This document shows, in pieces, positions 56,857 through 64,000 of a stretch of DNA of 64,000 bases. The DNA is taken from NCBI RefSeq assembly GCF_030466625.1, contig NZ_JADEVT010000003.1, positions 124,001 to 188,000 on the forward strand. The letters run 5' to 3'. Every line of letters begins with the position of its first letter. The stretch's first letter is position 1. A program made the position numbers and the translations under genes. Under the pieces are notes generated by a model. It was not told the origin of the DNA. It saw nothing but the letters and a program-made list of their open reading frames with translations, and did not search any database. Origin of the DNA: Nocardioides sp. ChNu-153. Lineage in GTDB: Bacteria > Actinomycetota > Actinomycetes > Propionibacteriales > Nocardioidaceae.

Positions 56857-58064
56857 GCGTCCCACCCCACGGGTCCGTGCTCGACGACCTGCCGGCAGCG
56901 CTGCTCGAGCAGCCCCACCATCGGTCCGAGCGCGGCGAAGGCCGGGTTCGTGGTGGCGCCGGTGACGAAGCGCGCCCAGATCTGCTGCGCGATGACGGCG
57001 AGGCGGAACAGGCCGAAGACCTCGTAGAAGCGCCAGGAGCCGGCGTCGACCGCGAGGCCGCGGCGCGCGGCGTACCCCTCGACGACCTGGCGGCGCGTCC
57101 ACATGCCCGGCAGGTGGGTGGGCTGGCGCCGGGAGACGCGGAACGCGGGCTCGTCGTCGGCCTGCACCCAGTAGGCCAGCGCGCTGCCGAGCTCGCACAG
57201 CGGGTCGCCGACGGTCGCGAGCTCCCAGTCGAGCACGCCCGCGACCTCGAACGGCCGGCCCGCGCGCGGGTCGCCGTGCAGCACGAGGTTGTCGAACCGG
57301 AAGTCGTTGTGCACCAGGCAGGAGCCGACGTCGGCGGGCCGCTCGGCCTCGAGCCACGCGGTCACCTCCGCGAAGTCGGGTACGTCGGGAGTGCGGGCCG
57401 CGGCGTACCGGCGCGTCCAGCCGGCGACCTGCCGGGCCACGGAGTCGCCGCCCCGGCCGAAGCGCTCCAGCCCGGCGGCGGCCACGTCGACGTCGTGGAG
57501 CGCGCCGAGCACGTCGACCGCCCGCCCGCACAGCTCGTCGACCGCCTCGGGGGTGAGGGCGGCGGCCAGCTCCGCGGGCACGTCGGAACGCAGGATCGTG
57601 CCGGCGAGCCGCTCCATCACGTAGAACTCCGCGCCCAGCACCGCGGTGTCGGTGCCGTGCACCACCATGGCGGGCACGAGCGGGAAGACGGGGCGCAGGG
57701 CGGCCTGCAGGGCGAACTCGCGGCCCATGTCGTGGGCGCTGCCGCCGCGCGCGCCGTGGGGCGGGCGGCGCAGCACGAGCTCGCGCACGCCGGCGGACCC
57801 CGACTCGCCGTCGGAAGTGGCGGCGAGCGGGCCGTAGCGGAGGAGGTAGGTCAGGTTGGAGGCACCACCGGGGAACTGGCGCACCACGGGCAGGCCGGGC
57901 GGCAGCGCGGCGCGCTCGCTGCCGAGCACGCCGGGGGCGACCTCGGCCCCGTCCGCGGTGCCTGCGAGCGCCCTGCGCAGCCACCCGTCGACCGCCGCGA
58001 CGTCGAAGGCGTCCTCGTCGCGCACCGGCTTCGTCGCGTCGCCGACCACACCGTCCTCGCTCAC
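56853..58064 (-). CDS. Aminoglycoside-phosphotransferase-like kinase (ACAD10-type)
   Basis: A 403-residue APH-fold kinase. The glycine-rich FPGGASNLTYLLRY and the VLRRPPHG ATP-site segment (as in ACAD10/FadE36-type kinases) are followed by YVMERLAGTILR, the catalytic loop CLVHNDFRFDNLVLHGD and the metal-binding VLDWELATVGDPLCELGSAL. These enzymes often sit next to acyl-CoA dehydrogenase genes and phosphorylate hydroxy-acyl-CoA substrates. GAGGAG nine bases before GTG 58064 decides the start. It is upstream of, and coupled to, the phosphatase-like gene. Confidence 0.83.
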   Translation of the reverse strand: MSEDGVVGDATKPVRDEDAFDVAAVDGWLRRALAGTADGAEVAPGVLGSERAALPPGLPVVRQFPGGASNLTYLLRYGPLAATSDGESGSAGVRELVLRRPPHGARGGSAHDMGREFALQAALRPVFPLVPAMVVHGTDTAVLGAEFYVMERLAGTILRSDVPAELAAALTPEAVDELCGRAVDVLGALHDVDVAAAGLERFGRGGDSVARQVAGWTRRYAAARTPDVPDFAEVTAWLEAERPADVGSCLVHNDFRFDNLVLHGDPRAGRPFEVAGVLDWELATVGDPLCELGSALAYWVQADDEPAFRVSRRQPTHLPGMWTRRQVVEGYAARRGLAVDAGSWRFYEVFGLFRLAVIAQQIWARFVTGATTNPAFAALGPMVGLLEQRCRQVVEHGPVGWDA

Positions 58065-58205
58065 GACCACGCTCTCCTCACGCTGCCCGGACCGGCCGGT
58101 ACGACGTCGGCGGGTGCCCGCGTCCGCCCTTCCGGTCCCGTCCGGCATTGTGTCCGACATCATCGGGCGGCGAGGCGGATTCGGCAGGTTGCGGGGGGAG
58201 CGGGC

Positions 58206-60098
58206 ATGAGGCGCAGGTTCGGTCGCGGTGGCGTGGCGACGGTGGTGGCACTGGTCGTCGCGGCGTCGCTCGTGGCGTGCAGCGGCGACGACGAGGAGCG
58301 CGAGGCCGCGACCGACGTGGTGACGACGCTGGCGCAGGCCCTCTCGGCCGGCGAGCTCGACGACGTCCCGCTGTCGGGCGCCCGCCCCGCCGAGGCCCAG
58401 GAGCAGCTCGACACCATCGTCGCCGGGATGGGTGACGTCGAGCCGGTCGTCAGCGGCTCCGCGGTCGAGGTCTACCCCGACAACGGCCGCGCCACGGCCG
58501 AGCTCTCCTGGTCGTGGGAGCTCGGCTCCGCGACGTGGGACCACACGACCACCGTCGAGCTGACCGGTGCCGGCGAGGACTGGTCGGTGCGCTGGTCCCC
58601 CGCCCTCGTCGAGTCCTCCCTGCTGGAGGGCGAGGTGCTGCGCGCCCGCACCGTCGCGGCGCCCCGCGGTGCGGTGCTGGCCGGGGACGGCACGCCGATC
58701 GTGCTCCCGCGCCCCGTCGTGCGCTACGGCATCGACAAGTCCCTCGTCGACGCGTCGATCGTCGCGACGTCGGCGCAGGCCCTCGCCGAGGCGCTCGGCA
58801 TCGACGCCGCCGCCTTCGTCCAGCGCGTCGCGGCCGCGGGTCCGCGCGCCTTCGTCGAGGCCCTCGTGGTCCGCGCCGAGCAGGCCGACCCGAACCTGCT
58901 GTCCGGCACGCCGGGCGTCGCCGCGCTCGAGGACACGCGCCAGCTCGCCCCCACCCGCACCTTCGCCGCCCCGGTGCTGGGCACCGTCGGCGAGGCCACC
59001 GCCGAGGTCGTCGAGGAGTCCGACGGCGCCGTCGCCGCCGGCGACGAGGTGGGCCTGAGCGGCCTGCAGCGCCGGTACGACGACACGCTGCGCGGCACCG
59101 ACGGGCTCGCCGTCGTGGTGGTCGACGCCGAGGGCGGCGAGCGCGAGGTCCACGCCGAGGACCCGGTGCCCGGCACCGACCTGGCGACGACCCTCGACGT
59201 ACCCCTGCAGACCCTGGCCGAGTCGGCGCTGGCGGAGGTCGGCCCCGCGAGCGCGCTCGTCGCGGTGCGCCCCTCGGACGGCGCCCTCCTGGCCGTCGCG
59301 AACGGGCCCGGCGCCGGGGGGAACAACGTGGCGACGTCGGGCCGGTTCGCGCCGGGGTCCACCTTCAAGGTCGTCAGCGCCCTCGCGCTCGTGCGCGCCG
59401 GGGTCGCGCCCGACGACGCGGTCGAGTGCCCCGCCACGACCACGGTCGACGGGCGCACCTTCGAGAACTACGACGACTACCCGGCCGCCGCGCTCGGCCG
59501 CATCACCCTCACCGCGGCGGTGGCGAACTCCTGCAACACCGCCTTCCTCGGCAACGCCGACCTCGTCGGCGAGGGCGCGCTCGCCGAGGCGGCCGCCGCC
59601 CTCGGCCTGGGGGTCGACCACGACCTCGGGTTCCCGGCGTACCTGGGCTCCGTGCCGGCGCCGGAGGGCGCCACCGAGGCCGCCGCCTCCCTCATCGGCC
59701 AGGGCCGGGTGCAGGCCTCGCCGATGGCGATGGCCACCGTCGCGGCCTCCGTCGCCGCCGGCCGGGCCGTGCTGCCCCGCCTGCTCCCGGAGGTGGCGAC
59801 GGAGCAGGTGCCGCCCGCGACGCCACTCACCGCGGAGGAGGTCTCGGCGCTGCAGGGGTTCCTGCGCGCAGTGGTCACCGAGGGCAGCGGCCGCGCGCTG
59901 GCGGACCTGCCGGGCGCGCCCGTCGGCGCCAAGACCGGTACGGCGGAGTTCGGCACCGCGACCCCGCCCGCGACCCACGCCTGGATGATCGCGACGCAGG
60001 GCGACCTCGCCGTGGCCGTCTTCGTCGAGACCGGCGAGTCCGGCTCCCGCACCGCCGGCCCCGTGCTGCGCGACTTCCTGGCCGGCGCCGCCCGGTAG
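58206..60098 (+). CDS. Penicillin-binding transpeptidase lipoprotein (class B PBP)
   Basis: A 630-residue exported transpeptidase. Lipobox LVAC (Cys25) anchors it; an NTF2-like MecA_N domain (about 35-150), a PBP dimerisation region (about 155-330) and the transpeptidase domain (about 335-630) follow. All three active-site motifs are present: STFK (Ser385/Lys388), SCN (Ser442) and KTGTAEF (Lys576). This architecture matches the lipoprotein PBP of mycobacteria (Rv2864c type) and cross-links peptidoglycan. GGGGGAG lies before ATG 58206. Divergent from the APH-kinase operon; the large surface-protein gene follows after 173 bp. Confidence 0.9.
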   Translation: MRRRFGRGGVATVVALVVAASLVACSGDDEEREAATDVVTTLAQALSAGELDDVPLSGARPAEAQEQLDTIVAGMGDVEPVVSGSAVEVYPDNGRATAELSWSWELGSATWDHTTTVELTGAGEDWSVRWSPALVESSLLEGEVLRARTVAAPRGAVLAGDGTPIVLPRPVVRYGIDKSLVDASIVATSAQALAEALGIDAAAFVQRVAAAGPRAFVEALVVRAEQADPNLLSGTPGVAALEDTRQLAPTRTFAAPVLGTVGEATAEVVEESDGAVAAGDEVGLSGLQRRYDDTLRGTDGLAVVVVDAEGGEREVHAEDPVPGTDLATTLDVPLQTLAESALAEVGPASALVAVRPSDGALLAVANGPGAGGNNVATSGRFAPGSTFKVVSALALVRAGVAPDDAVECPATTTVDGRTFENYDDYPAAALGRITLTAAVANSCNTAFLGNADLVGEGALAEAAAALGLGVDHDLGFPAYLGSVPAPEGATEAAASLIGQGRVQASPMAMATVAASVAAGRAVLPRLLPEVATEQVPPATPLTAEEVSALQGFLRAVVTEGSGRALADLPGAPVGAKTGTAEFGTATPPATHAWMIATQGDLAVAVFVETGESGSRTAGPVLRDFLAGAAR

Positions 60099-60139
60099 CG
60101 GCGACACCGGCCGGTCACCAGGTCGACACCTCGCGGGGG

Positions 60140-60168
60140 CTGACGCGGGGGCCCGCCGGGAGTAACTT
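60140..60168 (+). promoter_or_regulatory. Promoter of the surface-protein gene
   Basis: -35 CTGACG (60140-60145), 17-bp spacer, -10 TAACTT (60163-60168), about 104 bp before the start codon. The long leader contrasts with the leaderless promoters nearby. Confidence 0.5.
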
Positions 60169-60271
60169 CGGGCCCACACCATCCAGCTCCGTCGCGGACT
60201 CGGGCCCGCTGCCGGCCCTGACCGGGCCGGTGCGGCGTCGTGGCCGTGACCCACTCGGGGGAGTCACGCAC

Positions 60272-63200
60272 GTGGTCAGGTCCGCACGCCTGCACCCGGT
60301 CACCCGGACCGGGTCCGCCCTCCTGCTCGTCCTCCTCGGCATGGTCGCGCTCGGCGCCCCCGCCCAGGCCACCACCGGCCTCGAGGTGGGCATCCGCGCG
60401 ACGACCGCACCCCAGGCCCCCTCCGGCACCCCGTTCGGCTACGAGGTGCGCGTGGCGTGCTCGCGGCCGGAAGCCCCGTGCGAGGGCGTCGTCGCGCGGC
60501 TCCCGCTGGGTGACGCGGCGGCGTACGACGTGGTGCCCGGCGAGCCCGGTGCCGCGGGCGGCGTGCAGGTCACGACCGCCGTCGAGGCCGGGGCGCTCGT
60601 CGCGCGGGTCGCCGGCCCGCTGCCCGCCGGCACCTCGGTCACCGTCCCCCTCACCGTGACCCCGCCGAACGACGTGCTCGCCGACGGCAGCGGCTGGTCG
60701 CTGACCCCGACGGCGACGAGCACCAACGCGTCGGTGCGCGGCGCCCCCGGCGGCTACACGCCGACGACGCGCAGCAGCGTCGAGGCGCGCACGTCGGTGG
60801 TCGCGCGGGCGGTGACCGCGGGCAACGTGTGGCGCAAGCCGGGCGACGAGGTGCGCTTCGAGGTCGAGGTCGGCTGCCTGCAGCCCGAGGTCGGCAACGT
60901 CTTCCCGGGCCGCCTCGAGATCGTCGCCGAGCTCGCGCCGGGCCTCGAGCTCGTGCGGGCCGAGCCGGGCGCCACGCGCCGCGACGACCGCACCGTGACG
61001 TGGGTGGCCGACGCGGCCCACCTGCCCGCCAGCTGCACCGAGCGCGGCGCCACGACCCCGGTGCGCGGCGCCGTCGTCGCCCGCATCGCCGCCGACCAGG
61101 TCGACGGCACGCAGCTCCCGCTCGTGCTCCGCGCCCGCCCCAGCTCGGGCGGGTCCACCCCGGTCGTGACCGGCGAGACCGTCCGCACCACCACCCAGGT
61201 CACCGTGCGCACGCGTCCCGAGGCCAGCCCGGGCGGCCTGTTCGCCGGCGCGTTCGGCCAGGTCCGCACCAGCACCTCCGACACCGGCTCCACCGAGGAC
61301 CGCTCGCAGGCGACGTACGCCGGCGACTGGCTCGGCACGCTGGCCGCGCAGCCGGGCAGCACGCTGGCGCAGTACCAGCCGAACGAGGCGACCGGGCTGA
61401 CCCAGGCGGGCTTCAAGGCGTCGTACAACAACGTCGAGGGCGGCTCGGGCTACCAGGTCGCGCTCAGCCAGCAGCTGCCGTGCCTGACCGGCGGCACCCG
61501 CCACGAGCCCCGCGACGGCGCCTGCGCCCCGGCGTTCCACGCCACCACCGCGGCCGTGTGGGTCGACAACGACGCGGAGGGCGACCACGGCCCGGCGCTG
61601 CCCCCGACGTACCGCGCCCAGGCCCTGCTGACCGACGGCTCGCGCGTCCCGCTGCACCGCACCGGCGCCTCCCCCGGCCTCGCCGACGGCGGCCAGTGGG
61701 TCGCGTTCGCGGTCCCGCAGGGCGCCGTCGGCCAGGTGCGGGCGCTCGAGTTCCCCCGCACCCCGGGCGCGGAGTCGTTCCGGATGCACTGGGCCGTCTA
61801 CGGGTACGCCGACGCCGGCGTCGCCGCGGGTGACGTCCTCGTCGCCCGCACCAGCGCGCGCGCCCACCACGGTGACTGGTCGACGGCGCTGGCCCCGCGC
61901 GACGCGCAGCTCGCCGTCGCCGGCCGCCCCCAGCTCGGTGTCGCGACGTCGTTCGCCGACGACGTCGTGGAGGAGGTCGGGGGCACCACGACGCTCGACC
62001 TCACCGGCCGGGCCCTGCTGCCCGGTGCCGCCGGGGGCGACCTGGTGCTCGCCGACCGCCTGCCCGTCGGCACCCGCTGGGACGGCGCCGTGCCCGCGAC
62101 CCTGCCCGTCACCGTCGACGTCACCCACCGCGGGGACGACGGGCGCCAGGCGGAGCGCACGGCGACGCTCGAGGCGCCGCTGCGCGTCGCGGCCAACGTG
62201 GGCGGCAGCGGGCGCACCCTCGTGACCGTCACGGTGCCGGCCGCCGAGCTGGCCCCGTGGACGAGCGCCGGCGGCGCGCGCCTCGAGCTGGCGGCCCGCC
62301 TGCCGGTGGCCACCACCCGCCCGGGCCTGCACGTCAACGAGGCCCGCCTCCTGCTGCCGCGCGGCGCGGTCGCCGACACCTGCGCCCAGACCCCCGGCGC
62401 CCGCGCCGGCACGGTCGCCCCCCACGTCAGCGGGCTCGCCGTCCCCGCCGCGGGCTGCGGCGCGACCGCCCCGCTGCGCGTCGAGGTCGGCGACGGCGCC
62501 GCCTCGTTCTCCGTCGACACCGTCGTGCGCGGCGACCGCGACGCGGGCGCGAAGGCCGCGCCCGCCCTCGGGCTCGTCAGCGCCGAGCGCGGGGAGGCGA
62601 CGTACACGGTCCGGTGGCGCAACACCGCCGACGTGCCGCTGAAGGACGTGGTGCTGTACGACGTGCTCCCCACCCCCGGCGACGAGCTGCTGGCCGGCGC
62701 CGCGGTCGGCACCCCGCGGGGCAGCGGGTTCACCACCCGGTTCGTGCGCATCGAGGACGCACCCGCGGGCCTGCAGGTGCAGTACGCGACCGGCACCGAC
62801 GTCTGCCACTCCGACCTCGGCAGCCCGCTGGCCGACGGCTGCGCCACCTGGCGCGAGAGCGCCCCGGCGGGCGAGGTGCGCGGCCTGCGCGTCACCTCCC
62901 GCGACACCTACGCGATCGGCGAGGGCTTCGACCTCACCTTCACCGTCGCGGTGCCCGCGGGCGTCGCCCCCGGCGCCGTCGCGTGGAACACCGCCGCCGC
63001 GACGGCCCGCAACGCCTGGACCGGCTCCGGCCTGCCCGCCCGGGAGAGCCAGAAGGTGGGCACGACCCGGTACGCCGAGCACCTGCCCCCCGTCGTCGAG
63101 CTCTCCGCCGACCGGGCGTACGCCGGCGCCGGCGAGGCCGTGACCTACCGGCTGTCCGTCAGCAACCCGGGCCCCTCGCCCCTGACGACGAACGCCCCCG

Positions 63201-64000
63201 TCGGGCGCCTGCCCGTCGGCCTGCAGTTCCTCAGCGCCACCCTCGGCGGGGTCGTGCAGCTGCTCCTCGACGCCGTCGGCCAGCTCGCCGACGGGCTGCA
63301 GACCGGGCTGCTGGGCGCCGCGGAGCGACCGCTGCTGCCGACGCTCGAACCCGAGCTGCCCGTCGACCCGGAGGCGCCGGTCGACCCGGAGGTGCCGGTC
63401 GACCCGGAGGCGCCGGTCGACCCGGAGGTGCCCGTCGAGCCCGTCCCCGCGCCCGCCACGGGCGGCGAGGTGACGTGGCCGGCGCTCGAGCTCGCGCCGT
63501 ACGAGACGAAGGTCGTCGAGCTGGTCGCCGCGCCCGACGCCTACGCGGCCGGCAGCCTGCTGAGCCGCTTCGAGCTCGAGGGCGCGATCCTGCCCGACCC
63601 GTGCCCCGAGGGCGCGGGCGTCTGCGCCGAGGTGAACGTGCCGTCGGGCGCGCTCGAGATCACGCACGAGGCGGACGGCGACGGTGTCGCCCTCTTCGGC
63701 TCCGGGCCCACGGCCATCCAGGTCGACTGCGTCCGCGGCGGCGTCGCGGTGCACGGCTTCCCGCGCACGGTGCAGCTCGCCGACGGCGAGGCCGTCCGCG
63801 ACCTCCCGGTGCCCTTCGGCTCGGTCTGCTCGGCCGGCGTCACGCAGGACCAGGGCGCCACGGCCGTCGCCGTGCAGCCCGCGGCCGGCACCCGCGTGAC
63901 GCCCGCGTCCCCCGGCGGCCGCCTCCAGGTGGCCACCCGCTTCGACCTCGCGCGCCTGCTGGTCGTCAAGCGCGTCGCCGGCGTGGGCGCGCCGATGGCC
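60272..64000 (+). CDS. Large secreted surface protein with DUF11-like repeats, cut by right window edge
   Basis: At least 1243 residues, open to the window end. GTG 60272 follows GGGGGAG by 8 bases. A signal peptide (LLLVLLGMVALGAPAQA) is followed by beta-rich segments of the DUF11/Ig-like adhesin type: repeated phrases such as VRFEVEVGCLQPEVGNVFPG, TYTVRWRNTADVPLKDVVLY, VTYRLSVSNPGPSPLTTNAP and the DxLP/GxxF pattern. A Pro-rich linker of PVDPE units (about 1028-1060) joins domains. Cysteine pairs suggest extracellular disulfides. The C-terminus (sortase signal or membrane anchor) is outside the window, so anchoring is unknown. Confidence 0.8.
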   Translation, partial: MVRSARLHPVTRTGSALLLVLLGMVALGAPAQATTGLEVGIRATTAPQAPSGTPFGYEVRVACSRPEAPCEGVVARLPLGDAAAYDVVPGEPGAAGGVQVTTAVEAGALVARVAGPLPAGTSVTVPLTVTPPNDVLADGSGWSLTPTATSTNASVRGAPGGYTPTTRSSVEARTSVVARAVTAGNVWRKPGDEVRFEVEVGCLQPEVGNVFPGRLEIVAELAPGLELVRAEPGATRRDDRTVTWVADAAHLPASCTERGATTPVRGAVVARIAADQVDGTQLPLVLRARPSSGGSTPVVTGETVRTTTQVTVRTRPEASPGGLFAGAFGQVRTSTSDTGSTEDRSQATYAGDWLGTLAAQPGSTLAQYQPNEATGLTQAGFKASYNNVEGGSGYQVALSQQLPCLTGGTRHEPRDGACAPAFHATTAAVWVDNDAEGDHGPALPPTYRAQALLTDGSRVPLHRTGASPGLADGGQWVAFAVPQGAVGQVRALEFPRTPGAESFRMHWAVYGYADAGVAAGDVLVARTSARAHHGDWSTALAPRDAQLAVAGRPQLGVATSFADDVVEEVGGTTTLDLTGRALLPGAAGGDLVLADRLPVGTRWDGAVPATLPVTVDVTHRGDDGRQAERTATLEAPLRVAANVGGSGRTLVTVTVPAAELAPWTSAGGARLELAARLPVATTRPGLHVNEARLLLPRGAVADTCAQTPGARAGTVAPHVSGLAVPAAGCGATAPLRVEVGDGAASFSVDTVVRGDRDAGAKAAPALGLVSAERGEATYTVRWRNTADVPLKDVVLYDVLPTPGDELLAGAAVGTPRGSGFTTRFVRIEDAPAGLQVQYATGTDVCHSDLGSPLADGCATWRESAPAGEVRGLRVTSRDTYAIGEGFDLTFTVAVPAGVAPGAVAWNTAAATARNAWTGSGLPARESQKVGTTRYAEHLPPVVELSADRAYAGAGEAVTYRLSVSNPGPSPLTTNAPVGRLPVGLQFLSATLGGVVQLLLDAVGQLADGLQTGLLGAAERPLLPTLEPELPVDPEAPVDPEVPVDPEAPVDPEVPVEPVPAPATGGEVTWPALELAPYETKVVELVAAPDAYAAGSLLSRFELEGAILPDPCPEGAGVCAEVNVPSGALEITHEADGDGVALFGSGPTAIQVDCVRGGVAVHGFPRTVQLADGEAVRDLPVPFGSVCSAGVTQDQGATAVAVQPAAGTRVTPASPGGRLQVATRFDLARLLVVKRVAGVGAPMA
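63362..63433 (+). repeat. 18-bp coding tandem repeat (PVDPEA/V linker)
   Basis: Four units of GTCGACCCGGAGGYGCCG encode PVDPEAPVDPEV-type repeats in the surface protein. The near-perfect units alternate C and T at one position, so the linker length may vary between strains. Confidence 0.8.

Noticed and set aside
56853..60254. Minus-strand extension of the APH-like kinase to 1133 codons
   Set aside because: The APH fold starts at GTG 58064 with its own ribosome binding site; the extension is antisense to the PBP gene.
59477..63754. A 1425-codon open frame on the minus strand opposite the penicillin-binding and surface-protein genes
   Set aside because: The composition is Arg/Gly/Ala-rich without recognisable domains, and the plus strand carries a signal peptide, PBP motifs and GC-rich third positions. 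Long antisense frames are common in DNA of this GC.
1..64000. tRNA, rRNA, riboswitches and Rho-independent terminators
   Set aside because: No cloverleaf, rRNA segment or riboswitch core was recognised by eye, and hairpins here lack T-tracts. Covariance-model and terminator searches would be decisive and were not run.

Overview
This 64 kb window is chromosomal DNA from a very high-GC actinobacterium. Gene families (GAF-ANTAR proteins, MprAB-HtrA, SigK-RskA, DUF3140, TIGR03084, UfaA1-like methylases), dense GTG starts, 1- and 4-base gene overlaps and leaderless promoters fit the Propionibacteriales/Nocardioidaceae (Nocardioides-like) better than Streptomyces. That placement is inference from gene content, since no rRNA gene is present. 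I see no tRNA, rRNA, CRISPR array, transposase, integrase or phage module. The region reads as ordinary core/accessory chromosome, with several unusual intergenic repeats.

Layout. 0-6.3 kb: the start of an ATP-grasp gene (cut by the left edge), two convergent GAF-ANTAR-type regulators, a lipoprotein, an HisC-like aminotransferase, a VanZ-like protein and a ribokinase. 6.3-10 kb: a DDAH-like amidinohydrolase divergent from a GntR regulator with a perfect FadR-type operator between them, then a coupled membrane protein / low-MW phosphatase / fructosamine-kinase operon. 10-14.4 kb: an MprAB two-component system, its HtrA/PepD protease and a lipoprotein, with an MprA-box-like direct repeat before mprA. 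14.4-18.4 kb: three chorismate-using genes in one operon (PhzE-like fused synthase, PabA, PabB). 18.5-27.8 kb: glycosyltransferase and HelD-type ATPase, transglutaminase, enoyl-CoA hydratase, flavin monooxygenase, AEC transporter, molybdopterin oxidoreductase.

28-36 kb is the most coherent system. A fasciclin lipoprotein with a SigK-like promoter is followed by sigK, rskA, a flavoprotein fused to DUF1365, two tandem cyclopropane-fatty-acid-synthase-type methyltransferases and a DUF1295 membrane reductase-like protein. Most junctions are 4-base stop/start overlaps. It resembles the Mycobacterium tuberculosis sigK locus (Rv0449c-Rv0444c) and the lipid-modifying gene sets controlled by ECF sigma factors in photo-oxidative stress, but has a gene fusion and a second methylase. 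A cysteine-free member of the prokaryotic (6-4) photolyase family lies 4 kb downstream.

36-45 kb: a NYN-OST-HTH nuclease pair, an OYE-family flavoprotein with an operator over its -35 box, photolyase-like protein, an SDR, an ECF41 sigma factor coupled to an NmrA-like reductase, DUF3140. 45.5-55.2 kb: an eight-gene overlapping catabolic operon (TetR, TIGR03084 protein, AtuA/DUF1446, two acyl-CoA dehydrogenases, SRPBCC protein, biotin-dependent carboxylase subunits) that looks like degradation of a branched or isoprenoid acyl-CoA. 55.4-64 kb: an SDR, a degenerate histidine phosphatase coupled to an APH-type kinase, a penicillin-binding lipoprotein, and a very large secreted surface protein cut by the right edge.

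Intergenic structure stands out. There is a duplicated 175-bp cassette with a perfect 36-bp palindrome (45.1-45.5 kb), REP-like GGTGGTTGAGG hairpins at two loci, a pair of 48-bp hairpin repeats at 37.8 kb, and small tandem duplications that include the stop codons of three genes.
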